The notes beneath the pieces were generated by a model, which saw only the letters and a program-made list of their open reading frames with translations, was not told the DNA's origin and made no database searches. Below are positions 28,809 to 37,173 of a DNA stretch of 64,000 bases, one piece after another (positions within the stretch are counted from its first letter, which is position 1; each line of letters begins with the position of its first letter). This stretch comes from Geobacillus sp. 46C-IIa (lineage in GTDB: Bacteria; Bacillota; Bacilli; Bacillales; Anoxybacillaceae): the NCBI RefSeq assembly GCF_014679505.1, contig NZ_CP061474.1, positions 712,001-776,000 on the forward strand. The letters run 5' to 3'. Position numbers and translations under genes: made by a program.

Positions 28809-30167
28809 GTGAAAAAAGCGGCCCCGTGGAAGCTGCTTGCTGTGATGGCCGTTTGCACGATCTATTTTATCGCCTTTTCGCATTTTGGTGTCTTTGCCTA
28901 TGATGCGTTCGCCCCGGATGATGGCCGCTTGAGTGAAGGGACGGCGGCCGGACCGGTGTCCCTGGCTGATATGACAGCGCGCGAAGCCCGTGAGGCGGTG
29001 GCTAGCCGGGTGAACGAGTGGAAGGCGACCGCATCCATTCCGTTGCAATATCAAGAAAAACAAGTCGATCTGTCGGCGGATGTTTTTACGTTTCAGCTCG
29101 AAGAAAGTATAGAGCAGCTCGTTGACGGGAAGCGCACCCCGCTTTTTGTCATCGTGGATTTGGAAAAGTGTTTCAACGCGGTGGAAGCTGTCGTTCCGTT
29201 ATCGGCGCTTGAAGCGCTGGATGTCAAGCGGCTCGGAGAGGACTTAGCGAAGTGGGCGTCCCGGCTGCAGGCGCCGTCTTCCCCCATTGACTTAGCAAGC
29301 TACATATCATTTCCGGACGGGCGCGAGCCGGTGGTGAGCGAAGCAGCCGTGCCGCTGCCTGATGCGGCGGCCGCCCGCTGGCTGTCGGAAGAGAGGCGCG
29401 TAACGATCGAAGCGGGGCAGCTGTTTTCGCTTGGGGATTGGATCAAAAAGGAAAAGACAGATTTCAGTGATGAAGCGGCCGATTTGATCGCTTCGGCGGT
29501 TTATCAAGCGGTGCTAAAAACGAATTTTGCTATTGCCGAGCGCTACACGAGCCGCACGCTGCCCGACGGAATAACGCCTGGTTTCGAGGCGGGTGTCAGC
29601 AACGGCCGCGATTTGGAATGGTACAACCCAAACACAACTGATTACACGCTTTGGCTTCGGTATGATGGGCAAAACGTACACGCCGTGATCTCCGGCTTGC
29701 CGTTTGTCTATCAATATATCATTCGCACCGGTGACGTGGTGGACATCGAGCCGCGCACAGTTGTTCAATATGACGCGCGCTTGGCGCCGGGCGCAAAGCA
29801 AACGAAACAAGCCGGCCGCTCGGGTCTGCTAATTGAAGTGACGCGCGAGGTTCGCGACGGGGCGCGGCTTGTGCGCAAAGAAACGGTCAGTGAAGATTTT
29901 TACCCGCCGGTGTACACGATTGAAGTGCGCGGTCTTGAGATTCCGGAAAGCAGCGTTGGGTCAAGCGGTGATGGGGAAGGCGAACCAACGGAAGGCAGAG
30001 ACAGTGAACCGACGGAATCACCGAACCCGCCGGCGGCAGAAAATAGCGAAGGCAATGGGAAAGGCGGTACGGAGCCAAAAGAAGGCGATGAAGCGGATAA
30101 TCGGGAATCCGCCCCTGCTGCCGTCGGCAAAGGGGAGACGGAAGCGAGCGGAGGGGAAGAAAAATGA
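28809..30167 (+). CDS. VanW-like secreted/membrane protein in the pil operon
   Basis: 452 residues, GTG at 28809 after GGGGGAGGG. The N-terminal hydrophobic segment (about 8-28) is a signal anchor. The central part has VanW-family features: RVTIEAGQLFSLGDWI and ISGLPFVYQYIIRTG, with TLPDGITPGFEAGVSNGRDL between them. It is followed by a G5-like beta strand region (TREVRDGARLVRKETVSEDF) and a Pro/Glu/Gly-rich tail from about 375. The VanW family is usually found outside the cytoplasmic membrane; its biochemical role is not known. ATGA overlap with pilB follows. Confidence 0.6.
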   Translation: MKKAAPWKLLAVMAVCTIYFIAFSHFGVFAYDAFAPDDGRLSEGTAAGPVSLADMTAREAREAVASRVNEWKATASIPLQYQEKQVDLSADVFTFQLEESIEQLVDGKRTPLFVIVDLEKCFNAVEAVVPLSALEALDVKRLGEDLAKWASRLQAPSSPIDLASYISFPDGREPVVSEAAVPLPDAAAARWLSEERRVTIEAGQLFSLGDWIKKEKTDFSDEAADLIASAVYQAVLKTNFAIAERYTSRTLPDGITPGFEAGVSNGRDLEWYNPNTTDYTLWLRYDGQNVHAVISGLPFVYQYIIRTGDVVDIEPRTVVQYDARLAPGAKQTKQAGRSGLLIEVTREVRDGARLVRKETVSEDFYPPVYTIEVRGLEIPESSVGSSGDGEGEPTEGRDSEPTESPNPPAAENSEGNGKGGTEPKEGDEADNRESAPAAVGKGETEASGGEEK

Positions 30168-31828
30168 GCAAAAAGCAGGAACGGAAACGGCTTGGCGACT
30201 TGCTTGTCGAAGCGGGGTTGATTACGGAAGAGCAACTCGCCGAAGCGCTGCGCGAGAAGGCGCCCGGACAAAAGCTTGGCGATGCCTTGTTGCAGCGCGG
30301 CTACATTACCGAGCAGCAGCTGATTGAAGTGCTTGAGTTTCAGCTTGGCATTCCCCATGTCAGCTTATACCGCTATCCGATCGATCCGAAAGCAACAAGC
30401 CTTGTTCCGAAAGAATTTGCCCGCCGCCATATGGTGATGCCGCTCAAAGTCGAAGGCGAGCGGCTGCTCGTCGCTATGGCTGATCCGATGGACTTTTTCG
30501 TCATTGATGATCTGCGCCTTTCAACCGGGTTTCAAATCGAGACGGCGATCGCCTCGAAAGATGATATTTTGCGGGCGATTAATAAATATTATGACATCGA
30601 TGAGGGGTTGGATGATTTTCTGCAGGCGCCGCCGTCAGAGACGCGCGAAGACGAGCGGGCCGATGAAGAGGATTCCCCGATTGTCCGGTTGGTGAATCAA
30701 ATTTTGCAGCTTGCCGTCGAGCAGCGGGCGAGCGATATTCATATCGACCCTCAGGAGACGAAGGTGCTCATCCGCTATCGGATCGACGGTCTTCTCCGCA
30801 CCGAGCGGGCGCTGCCGAAACATATGCAAAGCATGCTGACAGCGAGAATTAAAATTTTAGCCAATATGGATATCACGGAACATCGCGTTCCGCAAGACGG
30901 CCGGATGAAAATGGATATCGATTTTCACCCCGTCGATTTGCGCGTTTCCACACTGCCGACGGTGTACGGGGAGAAAATCGTTATGCGTGTCCTCGATCTA
31001 GGGGCGGCCTTGAACGACATTCATAAACTCGGCTTTAACTCGGTGAACCTCGATCGTTTCATCCGCTTAATTGAACGGCCAAACGGCATCGTGCTGATCA
31101 CTGGGCCGACCGGTTCGGGAAAATCGTCGACGTTATATGCCGCTTTAAACCATTTAAACCGCGAAGAAGTGAACATCATTACGATTGAAGATCCGGTCGA
31201 ATACCAAATTGAAGGGGTCAATCAAATTCAAGTGAACCCAAACGTCGGTTTGACGTTCGCTCAAGGGCTTCGCTCGATCTTGCGTCAAGACCCGAACATC
31301 ATCATGGTCGGGGAAATTCGCGACCGCGAGACGGCCGAAGTGGCGATTCGCGCCTCGCTCACCGGCCACTTAGTGTTAAGCACGCTTCATACGAACGATG
31401 CGTTAAGCACGATCACCCGTTTGATTGACATGGGGATCGAACCGTTTTTAGTGGCGACGTCGCTCGCCGGCGTCGTTTCCCAGCGGCTCGTGCGCCGCGT
31501 CTGCCGCGACTGTCAAGAAGCGTATGAACCGACGAAGCGGGAGAAAGAAATTTTCGCCCGCCGCGGAATCGAGGTGCGAACGCTCGTCCGCGGCCGCGGC
31601 TGTCCGATGTGCAACATGACCGGCTACCGCGGCCGGCTGGCGATTCATGAGCTGCTCGTCGTTACCGATGAGATGCGGCGCGTCGTTTTAAATAATGAAC
31701 CGTTTTCGAAATTGCGCGAGCTCGCCCTTCAAAGCAAAATGATTTTTTTGCTTGATGATGGGCTGCTGAAAGTGAAGCAAGGGATAACGACACTTGAAGA
31801 AGTGCTGAAAGTGGCGATTTTACATTGA
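30164..31828 (+). CDS. pilB: Type IV pilus extension ATPase PilB
   Basis: Hexameric GspE/PilB ATPase that drives pilus polymerisation at the inner face of the membrane. 554 residues; ATG overlaps the upstream stop. An N-terminal MshEN domain carries two copies of the RLGxxLxxxGxIxxxxLxxxL pattern (about 8-28 and 37-57), the known c-di-GMP-binding motif of this domain. Walker A is GPTGSGKSSTL (about 314), Walker B IIMVGEIRD, His box LSTLHTND, and a zinc site of four Cys is formed by CRDC and CPMC. Nothing suggests loss of function. Confidence 0.95.
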   Translation: MSKKQERKRLGDLLVEAGLITEEQLAEALREKAPGQKLGDALLQRGYITEQQLIEVLEFQLGIPHVSLYRYPIDPKATSLVPKEFARRHMVMPLKVEGERLLVAMADPMDFFVIDDLRLSTGFQIETAIASKDDILRAINKYYDIDEGLDDFLQAPPSETREDERADEEDSPIVRLVNQILQLAVEQRASDIHIDPQETKVLIRYRIDGLLRTERALPKHMQSMLTARIKILANMDITEHRVPQDGRMKMDIDFHPVDLRVSTLPTVYGEKIVMRVLDLGAALNDIHKLGFNSVNLDRFIRLIERPNGIVLITGPTGSGKSSTLYAALNHLNREEVNIITIEDPVEYQIEGVNQIQVNPNVGLTFAQGLRSILRQDPNIIMVGEIRDRETAEVAIRASLTGHLVLSTLHTNDALSTITRLIDMGIEPFLVATSLAGVVSQRLVRRVCRDCQEAYEPTKREKEIFARRGIEVRTLVRGRGCPMCNMTGYRGRLAIHELLVVTDEMRRVVLNNEPFSKLRELALQSKMIFLLDDGLLKVKQGITTLEEVLKVAILH

Positions 31829-31840
31829 CGGGTGAGACCG

Positions 31841-32896
31841 ATGAAGGAAAAGCTTGAGGCGCTATTGCGCGCCGCCTTTGAATGCCGCGCGTCCGATGTG
31901 CATTTAACTGTTGGCGCGCCGCCGATTTTCCGCTTGAATGGGGAACTGAAGGCATACGGCCATGAGCGGCTTCGCTCGGAAGAGACCGAACAAATGGCAA
32001 AAGCCATCATTCCGCCGCCGCTTTGGCAGCAGTTCCAAGAAGCGGGGGAGCTCGACTTTTCGTACGGCATAGCCGGCGTCTCGCGCTTCCGTTTCAATGT
32101 GTTTAAACAGCGGTCGTGCGTTTCTTTAGCTGTGCGCCTCATTCCGCTGCGCATTCCGACGCTTGAGGAGCTCGGCATGCCGAGCGTCTTGAAACGCATC
32201 GCCGAAAAGCCGCACGGGCTCGTGCTTGTCACCGGGCCGACCGGCAGCGGCAAATCGACGACATTGGCGGCTATGATCGACTATATGAACAAAACGATGT
32301 CAAAACATATCATTACGCTCGAAGACCCAATCGAATATTTGCATAAACACGGAAAATCGATCATCGACCAGCGTGAGATCGGATTTGACACCGGCAGTTT
32401 TGCCGCCGGGCTGCGCGCTGCGCTCCGCCAAGACCCGGATATCATTTTAGTCGGGGAAATGCGCGATTTGGAGACGATTCAAACGGCGGTCACCGCCGCG
32501 GAAACGGGGCATTTAGTGTTAGGCACGCTCCATACAGCGAGCGCGCCGGCGGCGATCGAGCGGATGATTGACGTCTTTCCGCCGGCTCAGCAGGCACAGA
32601 TTCGTCTCCAGCTCGCGTCCGTGCTTGTGGCCATCATCGCCCAGCGTCTGTTTCCAAACGGCCGTAAAAGCGGTCGGACAGCCGCGCTGGAAATTTTAAT
32701 CAACAATGCGGCCGTTGCCAATTTAATCCGCAACAAAAAGGAGCATCAAATCGTCAACATTATGCAGACGAGCCGCAACGCGGGCATGCAGACGATGGAA
32801 ATGAGCATAAAAGAGCTTGCGGCCGACGGACGCATCGATCCGCTTGCCGCCGAGGCGTATTTGGCAGAGGAGCGTGGCGAGCATGGCACAATTTAA
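31841..32896 (+). CDS. pilT: Pilus retraction ATPase PilT
   Basis: Drives pilus depolymerisation and twitching. ATG at 31841 is spaced well from GGGTGAG; 351 residues, typical of PilT. RASDVHLTVGAPPIFRLNGE starts the PAS-like N-domain, Walker A is GPTGSGKSTTLAAM, Walker B IILVGEMRD, His box LGTLHTASA, and the C-terminal ANLIRNKKEHQ corresponds to the AIRNLIRE retraction motif. Its presence means the pili are probably retractile. Overlaps pilC by 14 bases. Confidence 0.95.
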   Translation: MKEKLEALLRAAFECRASDVHLTVGAPPIFRLNGELKAYGHERLRSEETEQMAKAIIPPPLWQQFQEAGELDFSYGIAGVSRFRFNVFKQRSCVSLAVRLIPLRIPTLEELGMPSVLKRIAEKPHGLVLVTGPTGSGKSTTLAAMIDYMNKTMSKHIITLEDPIEYLHKHGKSIIDQREIGFDTGSFAAGLRAALRQDPDIILVGEMRDLETIQTAVTAAETGHLVLGTLHTASAPAAIERMIDVFPPAQQAQIRLQLASVLVAIIAQRLFPNGRKSGRTAALEILINNAAVANLIRNKKEHQIVNIMQTSRNAGMQTMEMSIKELAADGRIDPLAAEAYLAEERGEHGTI

Positions 32897-34094
32897 GTAT
32901 GAAGGGCGCGATCGGAGCGGACGAAAAAAGGCCGGGGTGATCGCCGCCATCTCGCGGCGCGAGGCGGTGATCAAACTGCGGGAAAAAGGAATTCGCCCGA
33001 TGGTGCTTGCCGAAGTGCCGCCGTCGGTATGGAACAAAGAAATTTCGTTCGGCTACGCCGTGAAGCTGCAGCACTTTGTCATTTTTTTGCGCCAGTTTGC
33101 GACGCTCGTGCGTGCGGGAGTGACGATTGTCGACTCAGTTCGCGTTTTAGCCGAGCAGACCGAAAGCAAACCCCTCGCCCGGGCGCTTTCGGACATCGAA
33201 CAGTCATTGCGCGGGGGGAATCCGCTCTCGGCGGCCGCGGCACGCCATCCGCGCCTGTTTCCGCCGCTGTTTGTCAACATGGTGCGCGCCGGAGAGGCGA
33301 GCGGGGCGCTTGACGAGACGCTCGACCGCCTTGCCGATCATTTCGAAAAAATGCATCGGACGCGGCAAAAAATCGCTTCAGCGCTCGCTTATCCGATCGC
33401 TGTCGCCATCATCGCCACGGCGGTCGTCATCTTTTTGCTTGTCGCTGTCGTGCCGACGTTTGTCGAGATGTTTGCCGATTTTGACGCCGAGCTGCCGGGG
33501 ATTACGAAGTTTGTGCTTAAAGCGAGCGACGTAATGCAGCATTACTGGTGGGCGGCGGTGTTGCTGATCATAGGCGTATACGTATTGTTCGCCGCGCTTC
33601 GGCAACAAAAGGCAATGAAGTATTATTTCGATTACGCGGCAATGCGGCTGCCGATTTTCGGCAAACTCGTGCAAAAGGCGGCGCTCGCCCGCATGACGCG
33701 AACGCTCAGCTCGCTCGTCTCCAGCTCCGTGCCGATTTTAGAGGCGCTGTCGATCGCCGGACGCGTCGTCGAAAATGAAGTGATCGCTTCCGTCCTCGAT
33801 GAGGCGCGCACCGCCCTTGAGCGCGGCCAGTCGCTCGCCGAGCCGCTCCGCCGCCATTGGGCGTTTCCGCCGCTCGTTTCGCAAATGATTGCCATCGGCG
33901 AACAGACCGGGGCGCTTGACGCCATGCTTGGCAAAGTCGCCGACTTTTACGAAGCGGAAGTCGACGCCGGCACCGATCGACTGAAATCGCTCATCGAACC
34001 GCTCATGATCGTGCTGCTCGCCGGCGTCGTCGGGACGATCGTCACTTCCATCATCGTGCCGATGTACGATATTTTTAATCATATCCAACAATAG
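32883..34094 (+). CDS. pilC: Pilus inner-membrane platform protein PilC
   Basis: GspF/PilC platform with which PilB and PilT interact. ATG at 32883 follows AGAGGAGCG; 403 residues. Two tandem GspF domains: the first contains FLRQFATLVRAGVTIVDSV, the second LARMTRTLSSLVSSSVPILE. Three transmembrane stretches are at about 170-195, 223-243 and 375-395. The stop lies inside a weak terminator-like hairpin that precedes the structured element. Confidence 0.94.
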   Translation: MAQFKYEGRDRSGRKKAGVIAAISRREAVIKLREKGIRPMVLAEVPPSVWNKEISFGYAVKLQHFVIFLRQFATLVRAGVTIVDSVRVLAEQTESKPLARALSDIEQSLRGGNPLSAAAARHPRLFPPLFVNMVRAGEASGALDETLDRLADHFEKMHRTRQKIASALAYPIAVAIIATAVVIFLLVAVVPTFVEMFADFDAELPGITKFVLKASDVMQHYWWAAVLLIIGVYVLFAALRQQKAMKYYFDYAAMRLPIFGKLVQKAALARMTRTLSSLVSSSVPILEALSIAGRVVENEVIASVLDEARTALERGQSLAEPLRRHWAFPPLVSQMIAIGEQTGALDAMLGKVADFYEAEVDAGTDRLKSLIEPLMIVLLAGVVGTIVTSIIVPMYDIFNHIQQ

Positions 34095-34118
34095 GAAATA
34101 AGAACATATTCCTATTTT
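34090..34118 (+). terminator. Weak AT-rich hairpin after pilC
   Basis: AATAGGAA (34090-34097) pairs with TTCCTATT (34109-34116) and ends in four T. It could reduce read-through from pilC into the pilin gene. Confidence 0.4.
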
Positions 34119-34153
34119 CGTTGCCTTGTTGTAGAATAATAGGGAAAACGTTC

Positions 34154-34396
34154 TATATGGATGCAACGAAGAAGTTTAACATATCCTTTGACGGAAAAGC
34201 GTTTTGTCCATTTTCAACCGTCGAAGGCAAGCCACAGGCTTGCCTCCGTCACGCCTTGGCGTGACGGAAGACCGAACAACCGCCTGCTTCAAAGACCTAT
34301 ATATGGGCCTGGAAGCGGCGTTGTTCGGTCGCCCGACAGTCGGTCAAATACTCGGTAAAAGATACAAATGGTAAATCTTCAAATTGCATCCATATA
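34154..34396 (+). other. 243-bp structured element before the main pilin gene
   Basis: A stretch without a gene, bounded by a perfect 13-bp inverted repeat: TATATGGATGCAA (34154-34166) and TTGCATCCATATA (34384-34396), with an imperfect extension inward. Nested inside are TTTGACGG/CCGTCGAA (34187-34225), GGCAAGCC/GGCTTGCC (34226-34244), CCGTCACGCC/GGCGTGACGG (34246-34267), ACCGAACAAC/GTTGTTCGGT (34271-34329) and CCGA/TCGG (34333-34343). It ends 26 bases before the pilin ATG. Either a multi-branched 5'-leader RNA or a small inverted-repeat mobile element; no known riboswitch consensus was recognised. Confidence 0.6.
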
Positions 34397-34422
34397 ATTT
34401 TGTTGGAAAGGGAGGGGAGACA

Positions 34423-34845
34423 ATGTTGAAGCGAATGGTCAAAAACGAGCGCGGCTTGACGCTCATCGAACTGCTCGCCGTCATCGTCATTTTAGGGATT
34501 GTTGCGGCGATTGCGATTCCGAGCATTGGGGGAATTATTAATAAGTCAAAAAATGATGCAAAGATTGCTGAGGGAATTCAAATTGTAAACGCTGCAAAGC
34601 TCTATATGACAGCCAACACTCCGAGTGCCTTTCCTGCCACTTTGACTCAAGAGGAATTAGATCCGTATTTGGACAATGTTAAAGACGATGGCTATGAAGT
34701 TGTGGTCAACAATGACGGTGGCAATGGAAAGTACTCTTATGTCTTAAAAAATCATGATGCTAATGTTGTGTTAGACGATAGCGAACTTTCAGAGGAAGAA
34801 TTGCAAAATAAAAGAAGCAACGGTTCATCAGATAGTGAAGAATAA
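34423..34845 (+). CDS. pilA: Major type IV pilin (PilA/ComGC-like)
   Basis: 140 residues, the likely main pilus subunit. ATG at 34423 follows GGGAGGGGAG. Prepilin site KNERG before LTLIELLAVIVILGIVAAIA with Glu at +5; Leu replaces the usual Phe at +1. The head is rich in Asn, Asp, Lys and Tyr with no Cys, and ends in an acidic SDSEE tail. From about 34540 the gene is visibly more AT-rich than its neighbours (for example ATAAGTCAAAAAATGATGCA), the pattern expected of a variable, exchanged surface antigen. It precedes pilD. Confidence 0.88.
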   Translation: MLKRMVKNERGLTLIELLAVIVILGIVAAIAIPSIGGIINKSKNDAKIAEGIQIVNAAKLYMTANTPSAFPATLTQEELDPYLDNVKDDGYEVVVNNDGGNGKYSYVLKNHDANVVLDDSELSEEELQNKRSNGSSDSEE

Positions 34846-34888
34846 CAGCAAGGAAAGCTAATGGAGAATAAGTTTTGGGGCTCTTGTA

Positions 34889-35650
34889 ATGACAGGCGGT
34901 GTTGGGTTGTATATTTATATTGCTTCAGCAGGATTGCTCCTCGCCTCCTTCTTCAACGTCGTCGGGCTGCGGGTGCCGGCCGGGGAGTCGATCGTCCGGC
35001 CGCGGTCGCATTGTCCGGCGTGCAGGCGGATGTTGTCGGCGAGAGAGCTGGTTCCGGTTGTGTCGTACGTTGTGCAGCGCGGTCGGTGCAAAGGGTGCGG
35101 GGGGCGCATTTCCCCGCTTTACCCGGCGATGGAGCTCGCGACGGCCAGCTTGTTTACCGCCGCGCCGATGTGGGTCGGCTGGAGCGGGCGGTTGATCGTG
35201 GCGTGGACGTTGATCAGCTTGTTTGCCATCATTGTCGTCTCCGATCTTCGCTATATGCTCATCCCCGACCGTGTGCTTGTGGCATTTGCCGTTCTGTTTT
35301 TGATGGAGCGGCTCTTCATTCCATTTTTGCCGTGGATGGACATGCTCATTGGCGCGGCGGCGGGGTTTTTGTTATTGCTGCTGATCGCTGTGCTGTCAAA
35401 AGGCGGGATGGGCGGAGGAGATGTGAAACTGTTTGCCGTGCTCGGGTTTGTGCTTGGCTGGAAAATGGTGTTGCTTGCGTTTTTCTTGGCGACGCTGTAC
35501 GGTACGGTGATCGGGTTGATCGGCATGGCGCTCGGCCGTGTGCGGCGCGGCGCGCCGATGCCGTTTGCGCCGGCCATTGCGCTCGGGGCGCTGACGGCGT
35601 TTTTCTTTGGCGAGGCGATGGTGCGCGTGTATCTTGCCCTGATGATGTAG
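34889..35650 (+). CDS. pilD: Prepilin peptidase PilD
   Basis: Membrane aspartic peptidase that cleaves and N-methylates prepilins. 253 residues with about seven hydrophobic segments. The zinc-type CPAC and CKGC pairs lie in the N-terminal cytoplasmic domain (about 42-70). The catalytic Asp pair is in SDLRYMLIPD and GGGDVKLF. ATG at 34889 has only TTTTGGGG upstream. The B. subtilis equivalent ComC occupies the same chromosomal neighbourhood (folC-comC-spoIIB), so this may also serve the competence pseudopilins (inference). Confidence 0.94.
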   Translation: MTGGVGLYIYIASAGLLLASFFNVVGLRVPAGESIVRPRSHCPACRRMLSARELVPVVSYVVQRGRCKGCGGRISPLYPAMELATASLFTAAPMWVGWSGRLIVAWTLISLFAIIVVSDLRYMLIPDRVLVAFAVLFLMERLFIPFLPWMDMLIGAAAGFLLLLLIAVLSKGGMGGGDVKLFAVLGFVLGWKMVLLAFFLATLYGTVIGLIGMALGRVRRGAPMPFAPAIALGALTAFFFGEAMVRVYLALMM

Positions 35651-35675
35651 GACGGTAGAAAGGAAGCAGACAATC

Positions 35676-36608
35676 ATGGCGTTATGGCGGCGAAAGGCAA
35701 AACAGGCGAATATTGTCATGAAAGACCATGTCATCCGGTGGGTGGAAGCGAAACCGGGTCATCCGTCGGAGGCGAAGCGGTGGGGCGAGCGCGAGCTGCC
35801 GCCCGGTGTCATTCGCGATGGAAAAATCGTTGATGAGGAAACATTGGCGATGATCTTGGATGAATGCGTCGACGAATGGAAGCTTGGCGGGCGGCGCGTC
35901 CGCTTTGTCGTCCCCGATCCGTTTGTCATGATTCGCAGCGTGCCGCTTCCTCCCCACTTGCCGGACGACGACATTCGCGGGTATTTGTTTATGGAGCTTG
36001 GCGAATCGATCCCGCTTCCGTTTTCCGATCCGGTGTTTGACTATGTGGTGGCCGGGCGGACGGAGGAGGCGCTAAACGTGCTGTTGTTTGCCGCTCCGGA
36101 GGAAGCGGTGGCGGAATATGCCGCGCTCCTTGAGGATGCCGATTTGCTCCCGGTGGCGGCCGATGTGTCGCCGCTTTGCGCTTACCGCCCATTTTACGCC
36201 GCCGGACAAGCAGCGGCGGATGATCATATTTTGCTCGTGCAGCTTGACCAATCGGCGGTGAACTTAAGTGTCTTTCACCGCCATTTGCCGCTGTTTATGC
36301 GCCATTTGCCGCTTGAGGCGGCCGGGGAGCAAACGGTGCCGATCGTTGATCCGTTTGCGGAGGTGTATAAGGAAATCGAGCGGATGATGAGTTTTTATTC
36401 GTTTTCTCTCCAACAAGGAAAGCAGCAAATTACGCGCCTGTTCCTCACCGGCGACCACCCGCAGCTTGCCGCTGCATTCGCTGCTTTGACAGAGCGGCTT
36501 GACGTGTCGCCCGAGCGCCTTTCCCGTCCGCTTGATCCGCTGCCGGACCGGTATCACCTCGCTTGGGGGCTGGCGTTGAAAGAGGGAATGACTGACGGTG
36601 ATCGTTGA
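35676..36608 (+). CDS. pilM: PilM-like actin-fold pilus assembly protein
   Basis: 310 residues, cytoplasmic; PilM binds the PilN N-terminus and links it to PilB. ATG at 35676 follows AGAAAGGAAG. The actin-like fold is suggested by the N-terminal VIRWVEAKPG strand, FVVPDPFVMIRSVPLPPHLP (typical of PilM/EutA-like), VQLDQSAVNLSVFHR and LFLTGDHPQL near the end. The usual GIDIG start is not seen, so the protein is divergent. It overlaps pilN by 11 bases. Confidence 0.82.
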   Translation: MALWRRKAKQANIVMKDHVIRWVEAKPGHPSEAKRWGERELPPGVIRDGKIVDEETLAMILDECVDEWKLGGRRVRFVVPDPFVMIRSVPLPPHLPDDDIRGYLFMELGESIPLPFSDPVFDYVVAGRTEEALNVLLFAAPEEAVAEYAALLEDADLLPVAADVSPLCAYRPFYAAGQAAADDHILLVQLDQSAVNLSVFHRHLPLFMRHLPLEAAGEQTVPIVDPFAEVYKEIERMMSFYSFSLQQGKQQITRLFLTGDHPQLAAAFAALTERLDVSPERLSRPLDPLPDRYHLAWGLALKEGMTDGDR

Positions 36609-37173
36609 CATTAACTTATTGCCGCGAAAAGAGCCGCGCCATACGCTCGGCGTCGTATTGACGGTCTCGGTCGTTCTTCTTCTCCTTGTCGGCGCCGCCG
36701 GGGGATACTGGCTGATGGAACGTGCCAGCAGCCATCAAGCGGCGCTCGAAGCGGAATTGAAGCAAGTGCGCGCCTTGCAGGCCGCGGCAGCCGTCAAACA
36801 GAAGGACGCCGAGCAGCAGCAAGGGCGGCAAGAGCTGTCCAAGGCAGTTGAGTGGGCGAACCGCTATCCGCTCAAAACGGTGCCGTTGTTGCGTGTGTTG
36901 ACGAAAGAGCTGCCTGAGCGCGGCTTTGTCATGAATTTTTCCTATGCCGACCGGCAGACGGTGACGATGACGGTTCAGTTTGACACCCCCGAAGAAGCAG
37001 CCTATTATTTAGCCCGGCTAGAGGCGGTGGACATAGTCAAAGAGGTGAAGCTGACAGGAGTTTCTGCCAGCGGTCAAAGCGATGAAGTTGAGACGGAAAT
37101 GACCGTGCCGCGCTATATGGCGCAATATGAACTAACAATCGGCCAAACCGAAAAAAAGGAGACATCGCCATGA
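36598..37173 (+). CDS. pilN: PilN-like pilus assembly protein
   Basis: 191 residues. VDINLLPRKEP at the extreme N-terminus is the conserved PilN motif that binds PilM. One transmembrane helix (about 19-40) is followed by a coiled coil (about 45-85) and a ferredoxin-like domain outside the membrane. GTG start inside pilM. The stop overlaps pilO in ATGA. Confidence 0.88.
   Translation: MIVDINLLPRKEPRHTLGVVLTVSVVLLLLVGAAGGYWLMERASSHQAALEAELKQVRALQAAAAVKQKDAEQQQGRQELSKAVEWANRYPLKTVPLLRVLTKELPERGFVMNFSYADRQTVTMTVQFDTPEEAAYYLARLEAVDIVKEVKLTGVSASGQSDEVETEMTVPRYMAQYELTIGQTEKKETSP

Noticed and set aside
34157..34264. 35-codon frame starting at an ATG inside the structured element
   Set aside because: No ribosome-binding site, and it runs through several perfect hairpins; chance frame.
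34154..34396. c-di-GMP-I (GEMM) riboswitch before the pilin gene
   Set aside because: Tempting because of position and the PilB MshEN domain, but the conserved GEMM core sequences are not seen.
34861..35658. Long plus-strand frame overlapping pilD
   Set aside because: Out of frame with the clear PilD protein; Cys/Arg-rich nonsense sequence caused by high GC.
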